Source of the DNA: Candidatus Obscuribacterales bacterium
GTDB lineage: Bacteria > Cyanobacteriota > Vampirovibrionia > Obscuribacterales > Obscuribacteraceae
Assembly (NCBI GenBank): GCA_019752635.1
Contig: JAIELX010000069.1
Coordinates: forward strand, 25,579 to 89,578
Length of the DNA: 64,000 nucleotides
Direction: 5' to 3'
Below, in pieces: positions 23,210-33,012 of the stretch (its first letter is position 1; every line of letters starts with the position of its first letter). Below the pieces are notes generated by a model that did not search any database, had not been told where the DNA came from, and saw only the letters and a program-made list of their open reading frames with translations. A program made the translations under genes and the position numbers.

Positions 23210-25744
23210 GTGGTAAGCTTGTCGCGTCAGGCTTTTTCTCGATCGGGTGTAAGATTGAAACTCGGCTGGTTCGCTTTTTTTTGCCTTTCGATGTTGTTGT
23301 GTTTCTATTGGCCCGTACTGGCCGAACACAAAACGCTTTACTACCGAGACAATACTCTTTTTTTCGAACCGCTTTGTCGCTTTATTGGTGCCTCTGTTCG
23401 GGCGGGCCACATTAATTTGTGGAATCCGTGGAGCTATTGCGGTATGCCGCAAGTAGCAATTCCGTCTCCGGGTTTGTTCTATCCGCCCAATCTCACATTT
23501 GCCTGGTTCGATTATAGTGTCGCCGTTGCATTGCAAATGATTTTGCATCAGCTTGTTCTTGCAGTCGGAACCTATCTGCTGTTACGCAGCTATTTACTGG
23601 CGCGGGTCTCTGCGGCTTTGGCCGGAATTACACTGGGACTCTGCGGTTACAGCTTTGCACTTGAAAGCAATTACACGATGACGGCCTCAATTGCGTGGGT
23701 ACCGCTTGCATTCTTTTGTCTGCATAAGGCTGAGACCTGCGGAAAACTCGCGAGCCGTTGGACAACCGCCGGCAGTATCGCAGTGTTCTTGACGGTAACA
23801 GCCGGCCGACCGGAAATGATGGCCCCGGGCTTGTTCATCCTTGGTGCCAAACCGGCAATTCAATTGATCAACTTTTTGCGCAAGAAAGATGGCGCACCAA
23901 TTGCAATACTATCGCAATTCCTGACGATTGCTGTCGGGCTTTTCCTTGCGTCTCCTTGCATCTTGCCCGCGCTGGAATGGCTGTCGCTTTCTCGGCGTTC
24001 AGTTGGCCTCTCCGAAGACGAAGTTTTTGTCTTCAGTGCATCATGGTACGACCTTGTTGGACTCCTCACCTCCCAACCTCTGGGTGATCTTTGTTTGCGC
24101 AACGCACCGTTTTTGGCATTAGTCACATCCGGTCGTATGGCACCGTATGTGCCTTCGTCCTTTGTTGGACCTATCGCAATTGCTTTGGCGCTGGTTGCTT
24201 GTATGGACAATACATGGCGTAACCGCTGGATCTGGATTGGCGGCGCTGTTGCTGTCGCCATCTTTTGTCTCGGGAACAATACGCCCCTCGGCCCCGCACT
24301 CCTGACGGCAGTTCCGGCATTGTCGCTGCTTCGATTTCCAAGCAAGTTTTTGATTTTTCTGGCTGCGATAATTGCGTTGATGGCCGCTTTCGGAGTAGAG
24401 GCCGTTTGGCAGAAGAAGAGTTTGCGATTAACACCGTTGTTGTATCTTTGGTCCGCTCTCTTCGTTGCCTCGCTCTTGCTCTACCTTCCCGGCAGCGAAA
24501 GCATTTTTGGAGAATCAGCAAACCCGGAAGTTCGCCTTGCCGGCACGCGTGCAATCGCTAACGGACTGCTATTGGCTTGCGTCGGCGGACTAAGTACGAC
24601 CTTGCTTTGTTTGGCCGTGATCAAGAACAAACTCAACCACTTTGCTTTTGCGGTGTTGGTTGTGTGCCTGTCGGGTTTGTTGCTTACCGGATCTGCCGTT
24701 CGTTCACAACAACATTTTGGTCCCGCTGATTATTTTGAACAAAAATCTTTCCTGTTACCGTACATGGAGAAGAGCAGGGCGCTCAAGAGAGCATCGCTGC
24801 CTCACATCTATCCAGCAGTCGACATTACAGTCGACCGACAATTCCGTAGTTCGACTCTATTTTTTGAGGTGTTTACTTGTCCGCGTCGATTGCAGCAGGG
24901 TGATCCGGCGGCCAACACCGTTTCCTGGTATTCGTATGCTCGGCAGATGCTTTATCCGGCAACTAACATCGATTCTGCCATGATGTCTACGTTTGGCTAC
25001 GAGTCGTCGATGAAGGGCGATTATTTTAAGTCATACCTTGATGCCTATCTGGGATCAACTCAATGTCGAGGACCGCAAGAGAATGCAAGTGATCAAAAGC
25101 TTTTGCACTTGTTGCAATCAAGCGCCAGCGATGTGTTGATCACTCAAATGTATCGCTTTGCCGGGCAAACCGAGGATATCCCGCGGTTGAATCCAAAGCA
25201 GTTTGAGTTGTTGCACGAAGACTTCGAGAATAATGTTCGTCTCTATCGATTCAATACGTTGCCCCGTTTATTTCTTACCGATAAGTGGAGTTGGCGCTCG
25301 GCTATCCCTCCGGAACAAGAAATTGATTCGCCACTGGAGCAGACCGCTCTGACGTTGCCGCTTGGCAAGCCCGCTGAGAATCTTCCTCAACCAGCGTTAA
25401 GCACGGAAGCGCCGAGTCTGAAACTATTGAGTGAGGCTTGCGATTCAATGAAGCTAGCGACAAAATCCAAATCAGAGGTAATGTTGATTGTTTGCGACCA
25501 GTACTATCCGGGGTGGTCTGCAACCGTTGACGGGAAGCCGCAGCAAATCTTTCCTGCCAACAAATTTTTTAGAGCTGTGTCTGTTCCCCCGGGGGATCAT
25601 CAAGTAGAATTTTTTTATGCCCCCGACAGCTTGAAGCGAGGTCTGATACTGGTTTTTTTCAGTGTGGCGACGCTGGTGGCAACCGGTTTCTGCACGGCGC
25701 GACAGGGGCGAAGTCCGCAGCGACGGGATAGCACAAATGAATAA
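23210..25744 (+). CDS. YfhO-like polytopic membrane protein
   Basis: The 844-residue protein has a dozen or more hydrophobic segments over residues 15-500, then an extracytoplasmic region, then a final membrane helix (LILVFFSVATLVATGF). The stretch before the last helix, with CDQYYPGWSATVDGKPQQIF and VPPGDHQVEFFYAPDSLKRG, is typical of the YfhO family. YfhO-type proteins have GT-C-like membrane folds and are linked to glycosylation of surface polymers in Gram-positive bacteria; here the donor and acceptor are unknown. The start is GTG at 23210 or a nearby downstream TTG. It overlaps the next gene by 8 bases (ATGAATAA), so the pair is coupled. Confidence 0.88.
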   Translation: MVSLSRQAFSRSGVRLKLGWFAFFCLSMLLCFYWPVLAEHKTLYYRDNTLFFEPLCRFIGASVRAGHINLWNPWSYCGMPQVAIPSPGLFYPPNLTFAWFDYSVAVALQMILHQLVLAVGTYLLLRSYLLARVSAALAGITLGLCGYSFALESNYTMTASIAWVPLAFFCLHKAETCGKLASRWTTAGSIAVFLTVTAGRPEMMAPGLFILGAKPAIQLINFLRKKDGAPIAILSQFLTIAVGLFLASPCILPALEWLSLSRRSVGLSEDEVFVFSASWYDLVGLLTSQPLGDLCLRNAPFLALVTSGRMAPYVPSSFVGPIAIALALVACMDNTWRNRWIWIGGAVAVAIFCLGNNTPLGPALLTAVPALSLLRFPSKFLIFLAAIIALMAAFGVEAVWQKKSLRLTPLLYLWSALFVASLLLYLPGSESIFGESANPEVRLAGTRAIANGLLLACVGGLSTTLLCLAVIKNKLNHFAFAVLVVCLSGLLLTGSAVRSQQHFGPADYFEQKSFLLPYMEKSRALKRASLPHIYPAVDITVDRQFRSSTLFFEVFTCPRRLQQGDPAANTVSWYSYARQMLYPATNIDSAMMSTFGYESSMKGDYFKSYLDAYLGSTQCRGPQENASDQKLLHLLQSSASDVLITQMYRFAGQTEDIPRLNPKQFELLHEDFENNVRLYRFNTLPRLFLTDKWSWRSAIPPEQEIDSPLEQTALTLPLGKPAENLPQPALSTEAPSLKLLSEACDSMKLATKSKSEVMLIVCDQYYPGWSATVDGKPQQIFPANKFFRAVSVPPGDHQVEFFYAPDSLKRGLILVFFSVATLVATGFCTARQGRSPQRRDSTNE

Positions 25745-26966
25745 ATCAGGAACAATTGCCGGGTATTTGTGTTTGTGGGCTCTGCTCGGCTCTGGAATAT
25801 TTTTCTTTCACCAGCGCGTACAGACCGAGTTCAATCAAGACCGAAACGCGGCGCAATCGGCCTTGAGGAAAACGGCGCAAGGTCAGTGGCAAGATGCACT
25901 TGTCTTGTTCAATCGAGCAATAGAGTACAGACCGAATTATCCTGAGTATCTGGCATATCGCAGCGGAGTTCGCGTGAGGCTTAAGGATTTTAGTGGTGCA
26001 GTTCTGGACGCCGACCGAGCAATGGCGCAAACCGACGGGTCAAACTCCGCTGTCTGCGCCATTGCTTATCTAAACAAAGGCGAGGCCCTTTTTGGAGAAG
26101 GTCGCAATGAAGAAGCCGTCGTCGCTTTCACTAAAGGCCTGGCCCTGGCTCCAGAGTTTGCCGAATCTCACTATTTTCGTGGCTGGGCATTGCGAAAGTT
26201 GGGCCAGCTGGAGGAATCAAACGCTGATTTCGAAAAAGCGAAGAAGATGCAGTATCAGGACCGTGGACTTGCCTATCAAAAGCTTGCTGAAGACAACGAA
26301 GATGCTTACAGAAAGAACCTGATACCGTCCGGTACGGCAATGAAAGGGCTGACTCTCGGGTTTGACCGCTTGCTGGCTGATATTTACTGGTTGGCATTTG
26401 TCCAGTATTACGGCGATCGCGATGCTTGCATCAAGGACCGATTTCGGCAGGCGCCGTCCTATTTGAGTTTGATTTGCGAACTTGATCCGCACTTCATCCA
26501 GGCTTACTGGTTCGCCTCCTTCGTTATTGCGGGTGATTTGGGTCTGCAAAGGGAAGCCGAAGAGTTCCTCGATAAGGGAATAAGGCTTAATCAAGAAGAT
26601 TGGACGGTGCCTTACATAGCCGGGTTCAACCAATATTTGTACAACAAGAACGAAAAGAAAGCCGCCTATTACTACGACCTGGCTTCCAAGCGCCCGAAGG
26701 CGCCAGCATGGCTGGCAAGTCAAGCAAAAATTTTCGCCGAGAATATTCCTTCGCGAAACAAAAAAATTCGCACCTGGAAGAAGATTTGGGAGCAATCGAA
26801 GGACGCCATGGTTAAAGAAAAAGCCCGGAGCATGATGATTGTGCTGCTGTCGATGAATTATCGCGATGCGACTAACGATGTCATGCGCGCCAATACTTTG
26901 AAAGAGCTGGACAAGCTTGGCGCGAAGCCGATGCCCGCGAGCAAACTTCCTGCCGGCGATGATTGA
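25737..26966 (+). CDS. Membrane-anchored TPR protein
   Basis: The ATG at 25737 overlaps the YfhO-like stop codon and begins directly at an anchor (MNKSGTIAGYLCLWALLGSG). The frame is open further upstream, but those residues are only the out-of-frame reading of the YfhO-like gene. The product of 409 residues has TPRs in its first half (for example ALVLFNRAIEYRPNYPEYLA, then EEAVVAFTKGLALAPEFAES). The second half carries degenerate helical repeats (FDRLLADIYWLAFVQYYGDR, EEFLDKGIRLNQEDWTVPY). It may hold or organise the YfhO-like enzyme at the membrane; that is inferred from the overlap. Confidence 0.85.
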   Translation: MNKSGTIAGYLCLWALLGSGIFFFHQRVQTEFNQDRNAAQSALRKTAQGQWQDALVLFNRAIEYRPNYPEYLAYRSGVRVRLKDFSGAVLDADRAMAQTDGSNSAVCAIAYLNKGEALFGEGRNEEAVVAFTKGLALAPEFAESHYFRGWALRKLGQLEESNADFEKAKKMQYQDRGLAYQKLAEDNEDAYRKNLIPSGTAMKGLTLGFDRLLADIYWLAFVQYYGDRDACIKDRFRQAPSYLSLICELDPHFIQAYWFASFVIAGDLGLQREAEEFLDKGIRLNQEDWTVPYIAGFNQYLYNKNEKKAAYYYDLASKRPKAPAWLASQAKIFAENIPSRNKKIRTWKKIWEQSKDAMVKEKARSMMIVLLSMNYRDATNDVMRANTLKELDKLGAKPMPASKLPAGDD

Positions 26967-27083
26967 AAATTGAGGATGCAAGCGGCAAAGACTTCTAACT
27001 GAGTCTGCGCTCAAGTACTATTTGAACAGTTAAAGCGGGCAAGATACCGTTTACTGGTAGGGGCAGCTTCAATAGGGGATTAG

Positions 27084-30000
27084 ATGGAATCGACTGGCGA
27101 CCTTCCGCCGACAGGCGAATCGGGAAGTAAATCAAATAACGACCATAAGGCTAACAGAGCGAGTCGAAGAGAATTCGTAATCGTTGCGGTACTCTTCCTG
27201 TTATCCGGTCTCAGTAGCTTGATCTATCAAGTTATCTGGACGCGCATGCTGGTGTTTGTCTTCGGGTCAACGACGTTTGCCTCATCGACTGTGCTGGCAG
27301 TTTTTATGGGGGGGCTTGCGATCGGTTCTTTCGTCGCCGGTCGCAAATCGGATAAAATCGCCAATCCTTTTCTCTGGTACGGCATTCTTGAGGGAATCAT
27401 CGGTATCTTTGCTTTGGCCGCACCGCATCTGTTCAGTGGAATAGGCATTCCGCTGTACAAGATGATTTATCAGTCAATGCACCTGTCTATCATCCCTTTC
27501 AGCATTCTTCGTTTTCTTGTTGCCGCACTAATCCTGTTGCCCCCTACCGCTGCGATGGGCGCAACGCTACCGCTGCTTTCCAAGTTCGTCACCACCAGTC
27601 TGGACGTAGTTGGTGATCGTGTTGGAACACTTTACGCTATTAATACCCTGGGTGCCGTGATCGGTTCAATAACTGCGGGCTTTTTCCTCTTGCCGACATT
27701 TGGACTGAGCACCACCATAGTGCTGGCGGCGGCCATTAATATTTCTTTGATGGGAGTGGTCTACGTATTTTCTAAATTGTGGACGCAAAAACCTGAGGCA
27801 AGAGAGACCGCCACAGTTGCGACTGCTCCGTTGTCGCAAGAGCCGCCGACCGTGCAGCCACAGCCGGTAGCCACTTCCTCGGCTATTCCTGTGCCAGTGC
27901 TGGTGACAATGATCAGTTTCGGCTTCTCCGGCGCCATTGCCATGACTTACGAAGTGGCGTGGACACGAACGCTGCTCATGATCATTGGTTCGACAACTTA
28001 CGCATTTTCTGTAATGTTGTCGACATTCTTGATCGGCATTTTTCTGGGCAGTTTTGTTTGCGCTCGTTGGGCCGATAAGTTGAAGGACCCGGTGCTCTGG
28101 TTCGGCGCGTTCGAAATGCTGCTCTGCCTGGGCGGATTGATGTCGTTGTTGTTGTTCAATTATCTGCCTTATTGGAACCTTTCCATCAATGCCCGGTTTT
28201 TGGGAAATCCTGATGCGGCGATGGCGATTCGGTTTCTTATTACCGGCATGGTCTTGTTGCCGATAACTCTCTGCCTGGGAGCGATCTTTCCTCTGGCGAT
28301 CAAGGCGTGTACGCGAGATCTTGAGAAGGTCGGGCGATCGGTTGGAACCATCTATTCAATCAATACTCTTGGCGCAATTATTGGAGCCTTTGCCGCCGGA
28401 TTTTTCATTGTGCCTTACCTGGGCGCTGAGAAAACTTTGATACTATGCTCGGTGCTTAACCTGGTTTTGGGAATGGCGCTCATCATTCCGTTTGCGAAAG
28501 GGATTAGAGCGCCTGTCAAAATTTTTGCGACGATTGCCACTGCGGTGCTCTGCCTCTGGTCTCTTCAGCAGCCTGAGATATGGGATCACTTGATGCTATT
28601 GTCTTCGCAGAAAGAAAGGCGCGCGCTGGCATTTAGCCGGTATAACCTGCCTTCGTACGATGAGTATCGCAAAAACCTGCACGACTTATTCGAAATCCTT
28701 TTTTGGGAAGACGGTTTGTGTGCGAACGTCGCCGTTCTCAAAACTAAGGCGGCAAGCCAACGCACTATGTACACAAGTGGGCATGCCGATGCCTCCGATG
28801 GCTACGATATGCGTAACTTTGCGCTGCCGCCTGCATATGCATTGCTCCTGCGCCCTGCCGCGAAAGACGTGGCTGTTGTAGGTTGGGGCAGCGGTGTCAT
28901 GCTTGGCTATGGATTGAGATTTCCGATCAACAAAATGGTTTGCGCTGAAATCGAACCGGCGGTCAAGAATGCTGCCGTTCTGTTTGATCACGTGAGCATG
29001 AAACCGCAAGACGACAAGCGGTTGCGTTTGGAAGCCGCTGACGGCAGAAACTATTTGCTGGCTACCGACGAAAAATTCGATGCTATCGTGTCCCAGCCGT
29101 CCAACCCGTGGCAAGCCGGCGTCTGCAACTTGTTCACGTCAGATTACTTTGGCGTGGCCAAAGATCGGTTGAACAAAGGCGGCATTTTCGCCATGTGGTT
29201 GCAGCATGCTGAGGTTTCTTCCGACAACGTGCTTCGTGTGCTATCGGCCCTGCGACATGAGTTCAAGCACGTGCTTGTGATGGAGTCGGATAGTACAGAT
29301 ATCTGCGCTTTGGCCAGCGATGAGCCGCTTGACATAAACTTGCAAGCGTTAGGAGCGGCATTTAAGAATCCGGAGATAGCCAAGGCGCTTTCTGGATTCG
29401 ATTTGACCATTCCAGAGGACATGGCCGCCCGAGTATGCATCGCTCCTGCGCAAGTCGACGCGCTTGTAAAAGACGTGCCGCCTAATTCCGATGACGTAAA
29501 TCATCTGGAGTATGATGTGGCAAAAACTTACGAGCAAAAGCACTTTGTCTACGAAAGCGCGGACTTCTTTCTTAAGAATGGCGGTAATCTTTGGGACGCA
29601 GTCAACTGGGGCGACATATCGCCTCACGATAAGGCGCTCAAGCTGGCTGAAATTGCAGAGCGCTGCCTCAAATTTAACGTCAAGCGATCCATTAGATGGG
29701 CTGACGAATCCCTCAAAATTGAACCGAATGCAAGAGCTCTAGGTGCAATAGGGCTGGCTTACTGCGACATGGGCGAGTTCTCGAAAGCACTGGAAGCAAT
29801 GAATGAAGCGGTAAAGTTGGCTCCGACCGATGGTGCGATATTGCAATCACGTGCCATCGTTGAGTTGAAAGCCGGAGCGTTGTCTCTGGCGAGAAAAGAC
29901 TTGCAGTATCTGCTTTCCCTTGAAAGCAATAATAAGGCGGCGAAGTATCGATTGGCGCAAACCTACTCACCGGTGTTTACAGAGGATCGCTTTGAACAGT

Positions 30001-30557
30001 CGATCACGCCGATGGATGATTTTTCAAAGCAAGTTGTAGACCCTGCGCTGGTGCTGTCTTTGACTGCGGGATTGACCGCCGATGCACAATTTGTCGACAA
30101 GCATCCCGGAGTGCTCTACCTGGTTGCAGATGCGTTGCACCGTACCGGCAAAGACAGGCAAGCAATTCCGCTGATGGAGCGCTACGTTGGCATTTATGCC
30201 AAGAACGTCTTAGCCTGGCGTTTGCTTGGCACAATGTTGTCCAGAGAGGATAAGCCTTCGCTGGCAGCATATTGCTGGCAGCACTCGATGGCGCTGGGTC
30301 AGGGCGCGGCGAAGGCAATGCGAAACAAGGCTGCATCGTTGTTAGAACACGGCAAGGTGGACGAAGCCGTAACCGTGCTGAAGCATGCCATCGAAATGTC
30401 TCCAGATGATCTACCGGCACGACAGGTTTTGATGGAGCAGGCTATAGCGGGGAATGCTGCTGCCGAGAGTGTGATTGCCGAGCTAGCCAGATTGAATCGA
30501 ACCGATGCTGCTGCATTGGAACGCTTCCGGCAAGACCGGGCTCGACTCAAACGTTAA
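27084..30557 (+). CDS. Fused MFS-like transporter / spermidine synthase-like / TPR protein
   Basis: The 1,157-residue protein has three parts. Residues 30-505 are two repeated membrane halves, each opening the same way (SGLSSLIYQVIWTRMLVFVF and SGAIAMTYEVAWTRTLLMII), an internal duplication seen in 'fused MFS/spermidine synthase' proteins. Residues 545-770 are a spermidine synthase-like Rossmann methyltransferase fold (VVGWGSGV near 598, AEIEPAV, then SQPSNPW near 670). The catalytic-type GGGDG and acidic residues of true aminopropyltransferases are changed here, so polyamine synthesis is doubtful. Residues 865-1150 are TPRs. The role is unknown. Its 3' end overlaps the converging HTTM gene by 11 bases. 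Confidence 0.88.
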   Translation: MESTGDLPPTGESGSKSNNDHKANRASRREFVIVAVLFLLSGLSSLIYQVIWTRMLVFVFGSTTFASSTVLAVFMGGLAIGSFVAGRKSDKIANPFLWYGILEGIIGIFALAAPHLFSGIGIPLYKMIYQSMHLSIIPFSILRFLVAALILLPPTAAMGATLPLLSKFVTTSLDVVGDRVGTLYAINTLGAVIGSITAGFFLLPTFGLSTTIVLAAAINISLMGVVYVFSKLWTQKPEARETATVATAPLSQEPPTVQPQPVATSSAIPVPVLVTMISFGFSGAIAMTYEVAWTRTLLMIIGSTTYAFSVMLSTFLIGIFLGSFVCARWADKLKDPVLWFGAFEMLLCLGGLMSLLLFNYLPYWNLSINARFLGNPDAAMAIRFLITGMVLLPITLCLGAIFPLAIKACTRDLEKVGRSVGTIYSINTLGAIIGAFAAGFFIVPYLGAEKTLILCSVLNLVLGMALIIPFAKGIRAPVKIFATIATAVLCLWSLQQPEIWDHLMLLSSQKERRALAFSRYNLPSYDEYRKNLHDLFEILFWEDGLCANVAVLKTKAASQRTMYTSGHADASDGYDMRNFALPPAYALLLRPAAKDVAVVGWGSGVMLGYGLRFPINKMVCAEIEPAVKNAAVLFDHVSMKPQDDKRLRLEAADGRNYLLATDEKFDAIVSQPSNPWQAGVCNLFTSDYFGVAKDRLNKGGIFAMWLQHAEVSSDNVLRVLSALRHEFKHVLVMESDSTDICALASDEPLDINLQALGAAFKNPEIAKALSGFDLTIPEDMAARVCIAPAQVDALVKDVPPNSDDVNHLEYDVAKTYEQKHFVYESADFFLKNGGNLWDAVNWGDISPHDKALKLAEIAERCLKFNVKRSIRWADESLKIEPNARALGAIGLAYCDMGEFSKALEAMNEAVKLAPTDGAILQSRAIVELKAGALSLARKDLQYLLSLESNNKAAKYRLAQTYSPVFTEDRFEQSITPMDDFSKQVVDPALVLSLTAGLTADAQFVDKHPGVLYLVADALHRTGKDRQAIPLMERYVGIYAKNVLAWRLLGTMLSREDKPSLAAYCWQHSMALGQGAAKAMRNKAASLLEHGKVDEAVTVLKHAIEMSPDDLPARQVLMEQAIAGNAAAESVIAELARLNRTDAAALERFRQDRARLKR

Positions 30558-31470
30558 TCCCGGGTGCACTTGCTGTTTTTCTCCATGCGCGAATCTTAAG
30601 CAGCCATCGCTCCAGATCTTGCGGCTGGATAAACAACAAGTAGGTTGATATCATCACCGCCTCGAAAACAGGCAGATTCATTGCAATATCGATTCCGACG
30701 TGCAGAAACACGCCCAGAATCAGAACGACATAACAACAAGGCCGAAACCAGACCAACGACCAGAGAGAAAACTCCAGCGCCAGGGTTCCCCAAGTAAGTA
30801 TTTTGCAGACAATCATATTGTCGAACAGTATCGGTAAGTAGATTCGCTGCAACTCGGTTAGATGAGTTACGTAGTAAATCGCCGTTCCGTCGAGCCAGTG
30901 GGGACCTGCAATCTTTCCCCAGGATGCTTGCCAGTAAATCAATGCCACCTGCACCTGAATCAAGCGTTGGGCCCAGGGGCTACGAAGGTCGCCTTCAAAG
31001 ATGGTTCCGATGCCGTTTCTTTTCACAGTGAGATATCGATCAACGGACAAGAAGTTGCCTGCCGATGAAAACATCAGAAAAAATGAGCAAATACGCAGAA
31101 GCGCGTCACCCGAATTCACGCAATACGGATTGAAAAAATGTAGCGCTATCAAACATAGCCAGGTCACAACAGCACTGGCGCGCGTGAAAAGTCCCACCGT
31201 CAAACAAGTTGCCGACGCAACCAGTAGCCAGAACACGGTAACGATCGCACCATCACCCGGCGGGAGCAATACCAAAATGTTCGGGTGGAATTCACGAACA
31301 GAAGGCGACTGCATCCATCCGTCCTGCCCGAACCAGGTCAGCAGTTCGGGAAAGAGAAAGAACGCGCTTTGCAGAATGCAAATTCCAAGGCAGATGCGAA
31401 AGAGTTCCAACGGCAATGTTGATTGCTCGAGGAACCAGAACTTGTGCCACGCTGATTTGAGAGTTTCCAT
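30547..31470 (-). CDS. HTTM-domain membrane protein (gamma-carboxylase-like)
   Basis: A 307-residue polytopic protein with the HTTM ('horizontally transferred transmembrane') pattern: LELFRICLGICILQSAFFLF, TWFGQDGWMQSP, a central HFFNPYCVNSGDALLRICSF and YWQASWGKIAGPHWLDGTAIY. The family is related to vitamin K-dependent gamma-glutamyl carboxylase membrane domains, but most bacterial members have no demonstrated activity. It starts one base after the end of the upstream partner gene at 31472, indicating a two-gene operon. Confidence 0.88.
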   Translation of the reverse strand: METLKSAWHKFWFLEQSTLPLELFRICLGICILQSAFFLFPELLTWFGQDGWMQSPSVREFHPNILVLLPPGDGAIVTVFWLLVASATCLTVGLFTRASAVVTWLCLIALHFFNPYCVNSGDALLRICSFFLMFSSAGNFLSVDRYLTVKRNGIGTIFEGDLRSPWAQRLIQVQVALIYWQASWGKIAGPHWLDGTAIYYVTHLTELQRIYLPILFDNMIVCKILTWGTLALEFSLWSLVWFRPCCYVVLILGVFLHVGIDIAMNLPVFEAVMISTYLLFIQPQDLERWLLKIRAWRKTASAPGINV

Positions 31471-31471
31471 G

Positions 31472-32005
31472 CTATTCGAATGAAATTTCTGCGCGGTAAA
31501 ACTCGTTAGTGCCGCTCTTTGCGGGCTGATCCGCCCCGGGCAAACTAACCTCCCGCCACACCACTTTTAGTGTTACCTCAACGGGCTGCTTGGCTGGATT
31601 CTTAGCCTGTACTTCTCGGGCTATTTTTATCGCTGCATTTTTCAAGATGGAGCGATTTGCCGGTGCCAGCATTGCGGTGGAGAACTCGCGATACCGCTCT
31701 TTGAATGGTTTTTCCCAGAGTGACGCGTCGGAGTTTTGCGGATAACGCCAGGTCACAATACTTCCATCGCTCAGTTTTACGTCCGCGACTATGTCGGCGG
31801 AAGCGGTGTTGACATCAGGCGAAAATACGCTGAAGTTCTGGCACAGTCCGGTAAACAGCATGTAGCCGTTGACGATGGCAGACAACGGACCCGGACCCGG
31901 ATGCGCAACCCACACAGTTAGTGCAAACAGATTCCAAACAATGAAAAGCTGCACGAGCAAATGTCCCCCGTCGCGTTTAGCACCGCTTGCGGAACCTGCC
32001 GACAT
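31472..32005 (-). CDS. Partner of HTTM protein, single-pass membrane protein
   Basis: A 177-residue protein with one N-terminal membrane segment (LLVQLFIVWNLFALTVWVAH, residues 16-35), followed by a compact soluble domain. That domain contains NFSVFSPDVNTASADIVADV, KLSDGSIVTWRYPQ and a C-terminal VEVTLKVVWREV strand. Proteins of this kind are often found beside HTTM genes; I know no defined activity. The single-base spacing to the HTTM gene makes a joint role likely. Confidence 0.75.
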   Translation of the reverse strand: MSAGSASGAKRDGGHLLVQLFIVWNLFALTVWVAHPGPGPLSAIVNGYMLFTGLCQNFSVFSPDVNTASADIVADVKLSDGSIVTWRYPQNSDASLWEKPFKERYREFSTAMLAPANRSILKNAAIKIAREVQAKNPAKQPVEVTLKVVWREVSLPGADQPAKSGTNEFYRAEISFE

Positions 32006-32054
32006 GCATCACCTCTTCCCAGCTGACCTTATCCTAACACGGCCGGCGGGTTTT

Positions 32055-32936
32055 TTATGGAACGGCGGAGTCCAAGACCTGCCTGTGCGCTAGTGTTTGC
32101 ACTGGAAGGGGCTGCCACTCGAACTTGTTGTCTCCTGTCATTTTAACGTGCCCCCAGGGGACTTCAACTTCGTGATCGAAGACGACTAGCCAATTTTCTT
32201 CGGCTGCCGTGGCGAGGTATTCCGATTTGATATCGCAGCTGGTGAGGGGATAATGGTCGTAGCCCATAACCCATGGCGGAGAGAGGTGGTTCTTCGTCGG
32301 TATGATATCGGCGAAGTAAACGCCTTTTCGGTCTCCCGATTCAAATACAACAACCTGATGGTGACTCGTGTGTCCGCCCGTGACTCGGACTTGCACGCCG
32401 GGTACAATTTGCGTATCACCGTCGATCAGTTCTAACACGCCGTACTCCATCAGCGGTGCGAAGTCTTCGTGGCGATAGCTGCCCTTTGCTCGCGCGTTGG
32501 CATTGTGAGCGAACTCCCACTCGCCGCGTTGCACGTAATAGCGGGCGCGAGGAAATGCCGGCACTAGTTTGTTCTCGCGAAATGCCACCGCGCCACCGGC
32601 GTGGTCGAAATGCAGATGCGAGATAACTACGGCGTCAACATCGTTGTTGCATTTACCGATCGACGCCAGAAAATTGTCGTAGTCTAGCAGCGGCTTTACT
32701 TCGTATCTTTGGCGCTCGCGTTCTGTCCATCGCGGTCCCATGCCGGTTTCGATAAGAACATTTGCGTTTGGTGTTTCAATGAAAAGAAGATTGCAAGCTA
32801 GTGGAACTCTGTTCTGCTCGTCGCACTGCGACGTTTTGCCCCAAAGCGTCTTCGGAACTACGCCGAACATGGCTCCGCCGTCGAGCTTGAATGTGCATTC
32901 TCGAATAATATGCAACGTGAATTCGCCGAACTTCAA
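32055..32936 (-). CDS. Metallo-beta-lactamase-fold hydrolase
   Basis: The 293-residue protein carries the two-metal site HLHFDH (His107, His109, Asp111, His112), then GGHTSHH, the bridging Asp in YFADIIPT and a final FDHEVEVPWGHV. The arrangement is like AHL lactonases and related MBL-fold esterases, whose substrates range from lactones to phosphoesters, so the substrate cannot be named. No signal peptide is seen; it is probably cytoplasmic. It starts with ATG at 32936 and precedes the HTTM operon on the same strand by 49 bases, so it may belong to it. Confidence 0.88.
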   Translation of the reverse strand: MKFGEFTLHIIRECTFKLDGGAMFGVVPKTLWGKTSQCDEQNRVPLACNLLFIETPNANVLIETGMGPRWTERERQRYEVKPLLDYDNFLASIGKCNNDVDAVVISHLHFDHAGGAVAFRENKLVPAFPRARYYVQRGEWEFAHNANARAKGSYRHEDFAPLMEYGVLELIDGDTQIVPGVQVRVTGGHTSHHQVVVFESGDRKGVYFADIIPTKNHLSPPWVMGYDHYPLTSCDIKSEYLATAAEENWLVVFDHEVEVPWGHVKMTGDNKFEWQPLPVQTLAHRQVLDSAVP

Positions 32937-33012
32937 TGTGCCGTACCTCAGACGCGATTATTCCAATTTAAACACGCCTCGGTGCTGACAAATTGAATTT
33001 GCCCCTATTTTG

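Noticed and set aside
32006..32054. Terminator at the GGCGGGTTTTTT stretch
   Set aside because: The T run is on the plus strand while both flanking genes are on the minus strand, and no stem precedes it.
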